From Lactifluus volemus (taxonomy: Eukaryota; Basidiomycota; Agaricomycetes; Russulales; Russulaceae), in NCBI GenBank assembly GCA_022376515.1, contig WTXI01000032.1:62001-126000 (forward strand): 64,000 nucleotides of DNA. The letters run 5' to 3'. The notes below the pieces were generated by a model. It worked only from the letters and a program-made list of their open reading frames with translations, had not been told where the DNA came from and searched no databases. Each line of letters starts with the position of its first letter. Within the stretch, counting starts at the first letter, position 1. Positions 61,087-64,000 of the stretch are shown one piece after another. The position numbers and the translations under genes are program-made.

Positions 61087-63830
61087 TGCCTCGAGGATGT
61101 AGTTACCTTGCTTGCAAGGTATTCTGTAGAAGTCGCCTTCTTACTAATCCTTTATGTCATGCTTCTCACGTGGCCCTTTCCTTTTTGAGTCTTCCGTCCT
61201 TCCTTTTTTGTTAACCAGGTGCGGGTTTCGCCGAACTACCTTCCTTTTCTGGATGTCCCGCGACATAAAAAACTTACGAGAGTTCTCGTAACGAGTATGT
61301 TGTTCACACGGTACCATGACTCCCATCATGCTCTGATTGGTGAACGAGTGAGCGAACGAGTGAGCTGAGAAACCTGATCATGTTTGGGTTGAGATCTGGA
61401 CACTGTGGGTGATCGTTGATTAGGACCCCATTTCTGTTCATTTGGTCCTGGGACAAGCCATGCTTTTGGTGCAACCGGACATGAATATACCTCACGGATT
61501 ATGATTCATGATTGCTGTTGACAAACAACCCCAATATCTTCTGAATGTTGCGCCGCACTCCACCTCGGGTGCCATCTCATCAAGAAGACCAGGGCAGGCT
61601 GTGGTGCATCTTCTCCGTGAATTGATTTTACCAGTCTCAGGCAGAGGCAGAGCTGCTAACATGCCCTCTCGCACATATACAACTAGGTCTGACTTTGTGT
61701 ACATGGCTCCACCATCTTTGGTGCGCTGCAGAATGATAGCGGAGGAAAGGTGTTGTTGCAGACCGCGTACGATCAAGTTCCCTTGTACCGTGAGTCCCTA
61801 TTCGATGCGAATGGCGGCACATAGCCATGGGGTCTCTGGTGATTCTGGTCATTGGGCTACTGGTACGCGGGATATTTGCTGTCACAAAGCGTCCGAAAAA
61901 GGGGCCGTTGCTGAAGCTACTGCCGTCCAGTAGCCGTCGGTCTTTGTTCCAGCTTTCACAGAACTCCTGCCTTCCCTCCTTCTGGCGTGCTCAAGCCTGC
62001 CATGCTATCACCCCACAGTGGACATCGACTAGATCATCCCAATAACGGGCACAGTCACATCCACGGCAACATCATGATACTACGCCACGATCGCCGGTGG
62101 TAATCGCCCCACCATCATCCTCCTCCGCATCCAGTATCTGTGCCGCCTCCTGCCACACGTATACCCACATCACCGCAGCCCGGTTTCAGTGGGCCCTCAC
62201 CTACTTCGGCAACCCATGGAATCAATTGGCGGGTTTGGACTCAATGTTCAATGCGCTTGCTGCTCAAGCACCTGCAAGGATTGACCATCTTGCGGCGATC
62301 CATGCTGCCAAGGCTGTCATACAAAGTGCACAATAACAACAGCAAGCGCAAGTTGTCAAGTCACATTCCCTGCGGCTCGCCCGGTGTCAATGCAGGTTCC
62401 CCGGCAGACGGTGAGTACGATCGCGGACCGGATGGCGGTGGCTATGAGTAGTATTGGCGGTGATAGCTCTGGGCGCGGAGGGGGTGAGCTGTTCCAAAAT
62501 ACCATCAACGCGGACCTTGGGACCTAACGAAAATAACACCCTGGATCAGCATTTTGATGTCACGGTCATTCATCCCGACGTACTAACACGGTAACACCAT
62601 TCATAACGCTATTATCGCGTTCCCTGAGGCCGTCTGTGCCAGCCATTTGGCCTTTCGACGGCACCTCATGGTCGGAGTCATGGAAACCCCTCCCCTTGTT
62701 GTCCTTACAGACACAGATGAATCAGTGTGCGCCAAGCGACGTGCCGATCACAGGCGTCAGGATCTCGGATGGCCGCAAATGCAGCGCCAGAGCGATCCCT
62801 ACACCAAGGACATCGACGTGACCTGAGCGGTTCCCCTCGGTGACGGGGTGACACAGGGAAGCCCCTCGAATGTCTGCTAGACACATGGATGGACCTGGAG
62901 GTATTCCGAGCCCTTTTGGCCATGGTGGCCCTCAACGAACGTATTGAGGTTGAGCTCCTTCCAGACCTGGAACTTCGTCTCAACTTCGAGCTTCGCAATG
63001 ATGTCGAGCGCTTGGATCAGATACTCTCTTCTGGCGACGTCAATCTTGATGTCCTCTCTTCACCCCCTTGAGAATACGCTGATAGCATTGATGCTCATGA
63101 CTGACCAGCGGTCCACCGCTGTGAAAAGGTAGGTATCGACGACTCCGTGATGTAGAAAGGCATCCCAATGATGCTGCTATCTTCACACAGCACAAAAACT
63201 TGTGGGACAGGCACGCGGCATTCGGGAGGAGTTGTGGGATGTGCATTGTATCTCAGGATGGCAGCGAGTACGGTATATTCCCTCTCGACTTGGTGAGCAG
63301 TCCTAGATACTGGTGTTCCTGCTGGTTTCTTGCGAAGCACAAAGCGCTCTCCTCTTATCATAAGATGGTCAGAAGAAGTGGGAATGGCAGTGAAAATGAC
63401 CCTGACCTCGCATCCGTCAGGAAGTATGTTGGGTTGGACTGTCCAGCAAGTTAGGCCGGGACCGCGAACCCTCATGGGATCTCTATCGTAGCGTGAACCC
63501 CGAATGATGTTATGTCTAAACCAAGTACAGTTGAATCATAGCTAGCAGTTCCTGAACTCTCAAAGTTCCTCCGACGTGCATATCGCAGGTACAGGGGATG
63601 TTGTAAAGAAAGAGGGAAAGCGGGAATGACCGTTGAAACGCAGATAAGAAGGGGTGGCAGGGCCTGAACTTATGACGTTCGTGGAGAGATTGGATGAAGA
63701 TTCTATCCCTCCAAGCAAGGTTTCTGCCGACTTGGGGATGAAGTCGCGTTGTCTATGCTTATCTCAGCGTCGGGTAACTTCGCTACGCTTCCCACGCTGT
63801 CATCCTGACCGCTGTCCCAATCCCCATTCC
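61087..63830. mobile_element. 2.75 kb insertion splitting duplicated segment D2
   Basis: In D1 the sequence GTGCCGCCAACAAAACTAATAG is continuous (about 55509). In D2 the same site is split: ...GGCGCCGC at 61086 and CGCCAACAAAACTAATAG from about 63831. The short CGC at both edges could be a target duplication, but is too short to prove transposition. Internal open frames (61492-61776 minus, 62097-62336 plus, 62889-63071 plus) show no transposase or reverse transcriptase motif I can recognise. A truncated phosphotransferase gene lies inside. It could equally be DNA present before a deletion in D1. Confidence 0.5.
63110..63500 (-). pseudogene. Fragment of an APH-type phosphotransferase (ACAD10/11-like N-terminal domain)
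   Basis: The minus strand reads LTCWTVQ, NPTYFLTDAR, an intron of about 52 nt, then RFVLRKKPAGTPVSRTAHQV, EREYTVLAAILRYN, RVPVPQVFVLCEDSSIIGMP and FYITE. This is the N-terminal lobe of the aminoglycoside-phosphotransferase-like kinase fold seen in acyl-CoA dehydrogenase family 10-type proteins. The glycine-loop residues between WTVQ and NPTYF are missing, and similarity stops abruptly after FYITE, before any catalytic loop. It is a short truncated remnant inside the 61.1-63.8 kb insertion. Confidence 0.7.
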
Positions 63831-64000
63831 AGCGCCAACAAAACTAATAGAAGGGCTACCTATTGGATCTGATCTGATGGATCCGAGTTTCCCTCTAAGA
63901 ATAGGGTGCTGAATCACGTCTAGCGCCCATACATCCATCAACACGGGGATCAGAGTGAGAATTTGTCTCCTCGCCATGAGTCCAGAACGCCAAGTACCCA
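63831..64000. repeat. Resumption of duplicated segment D2 at the window end
   Basis: Matches 55515-55690 of D1 apart from small indels, for example loss of about 13 bases around 63903, and runs to the last base of the window. Confidence 0.9.

Noticed and set aside
61492..61776. Possible transposase frame inside the 61.1-63.8 kb insertion
   Set aside because: No catalytic motif, DNA-binding domain or similarity that I can recognise; not called as a gene.

Overview
The window reads as nuclear DNA of a filamentous basidiomycete, most likely an Agaricomycete. Genes are cut by many short introns (about 47-110 nt, GT-AG). Several predicted proteins belong to families expanded in mushroom-forming fungi: a C2-like/NACHT/WD40 receptor-like protein, a Crinkler-type P-loop protein, F-box/LRR proteins, Kex2-processed repeat peptides and multi-pass membrane paralogues. 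I cannot name the genus. No tRNA, rRNA or CRISPR array was seen.

Layout. 0-2 kb: an intact secreted class 3 lipase. 3-8.3 kb: a large NACHT-WD40 gene with 14 WD repeats, facing a Crinkler-like NTPase gene at 9.2-11.5 kb. 12.9-13.3 kb: a small histidine-rich secreted peptide gene. 16.3-24.8 kb: a direct tandem duplication of about 4.2 kb, each unit carrying an unknown ORF, a multi-pass membrane gene and the 3' half of a NAPE-PLD-like metallo-beta-lactamase gene. 25-26.4 kb: an F-box/LRR gene. 28.9-31.5 kb: two secreted precursors sharing a TNAERF core, one with five dibasic-flanked repeats. 31.5-36 kb: essentially gene-free.

37.5-42.3 kb is a conserved housekeeping block: U2AF large subunit (minus) head-to-head with FIS1 (plus), followed by an M50B-like membrane protease gene. 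43-60.3 kb holds five same-orientation copies of one multi-pass membrane family. The array is interrupted by a decayed NACHT-WD40 N-terminus (45.3-46.0 kb) and by COQ3 (56.6-57.7 kb). COQ3 sits between two long, near-identical duplicated segments; the second copy is split by a 2.75 kb insertion and runs off the window end.

A recurring observation affects interpretation. Many recognisable genes are broken by single-base frame changes. Nearly all of those I could orient behave as one-base deletions, often in short homopolymers, and they occur even in probable housekeeping genes (COQ3, the M50B gene). This fits consensus deletion errors in the assembly at least as well as biological decay, so pseudogene calls here are provisional. 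Housekeeping genes (U2AF, FIS1, COQ3) sit as islands among fast-evolving, duplicated recognition, secretion and membrane-protein genes.
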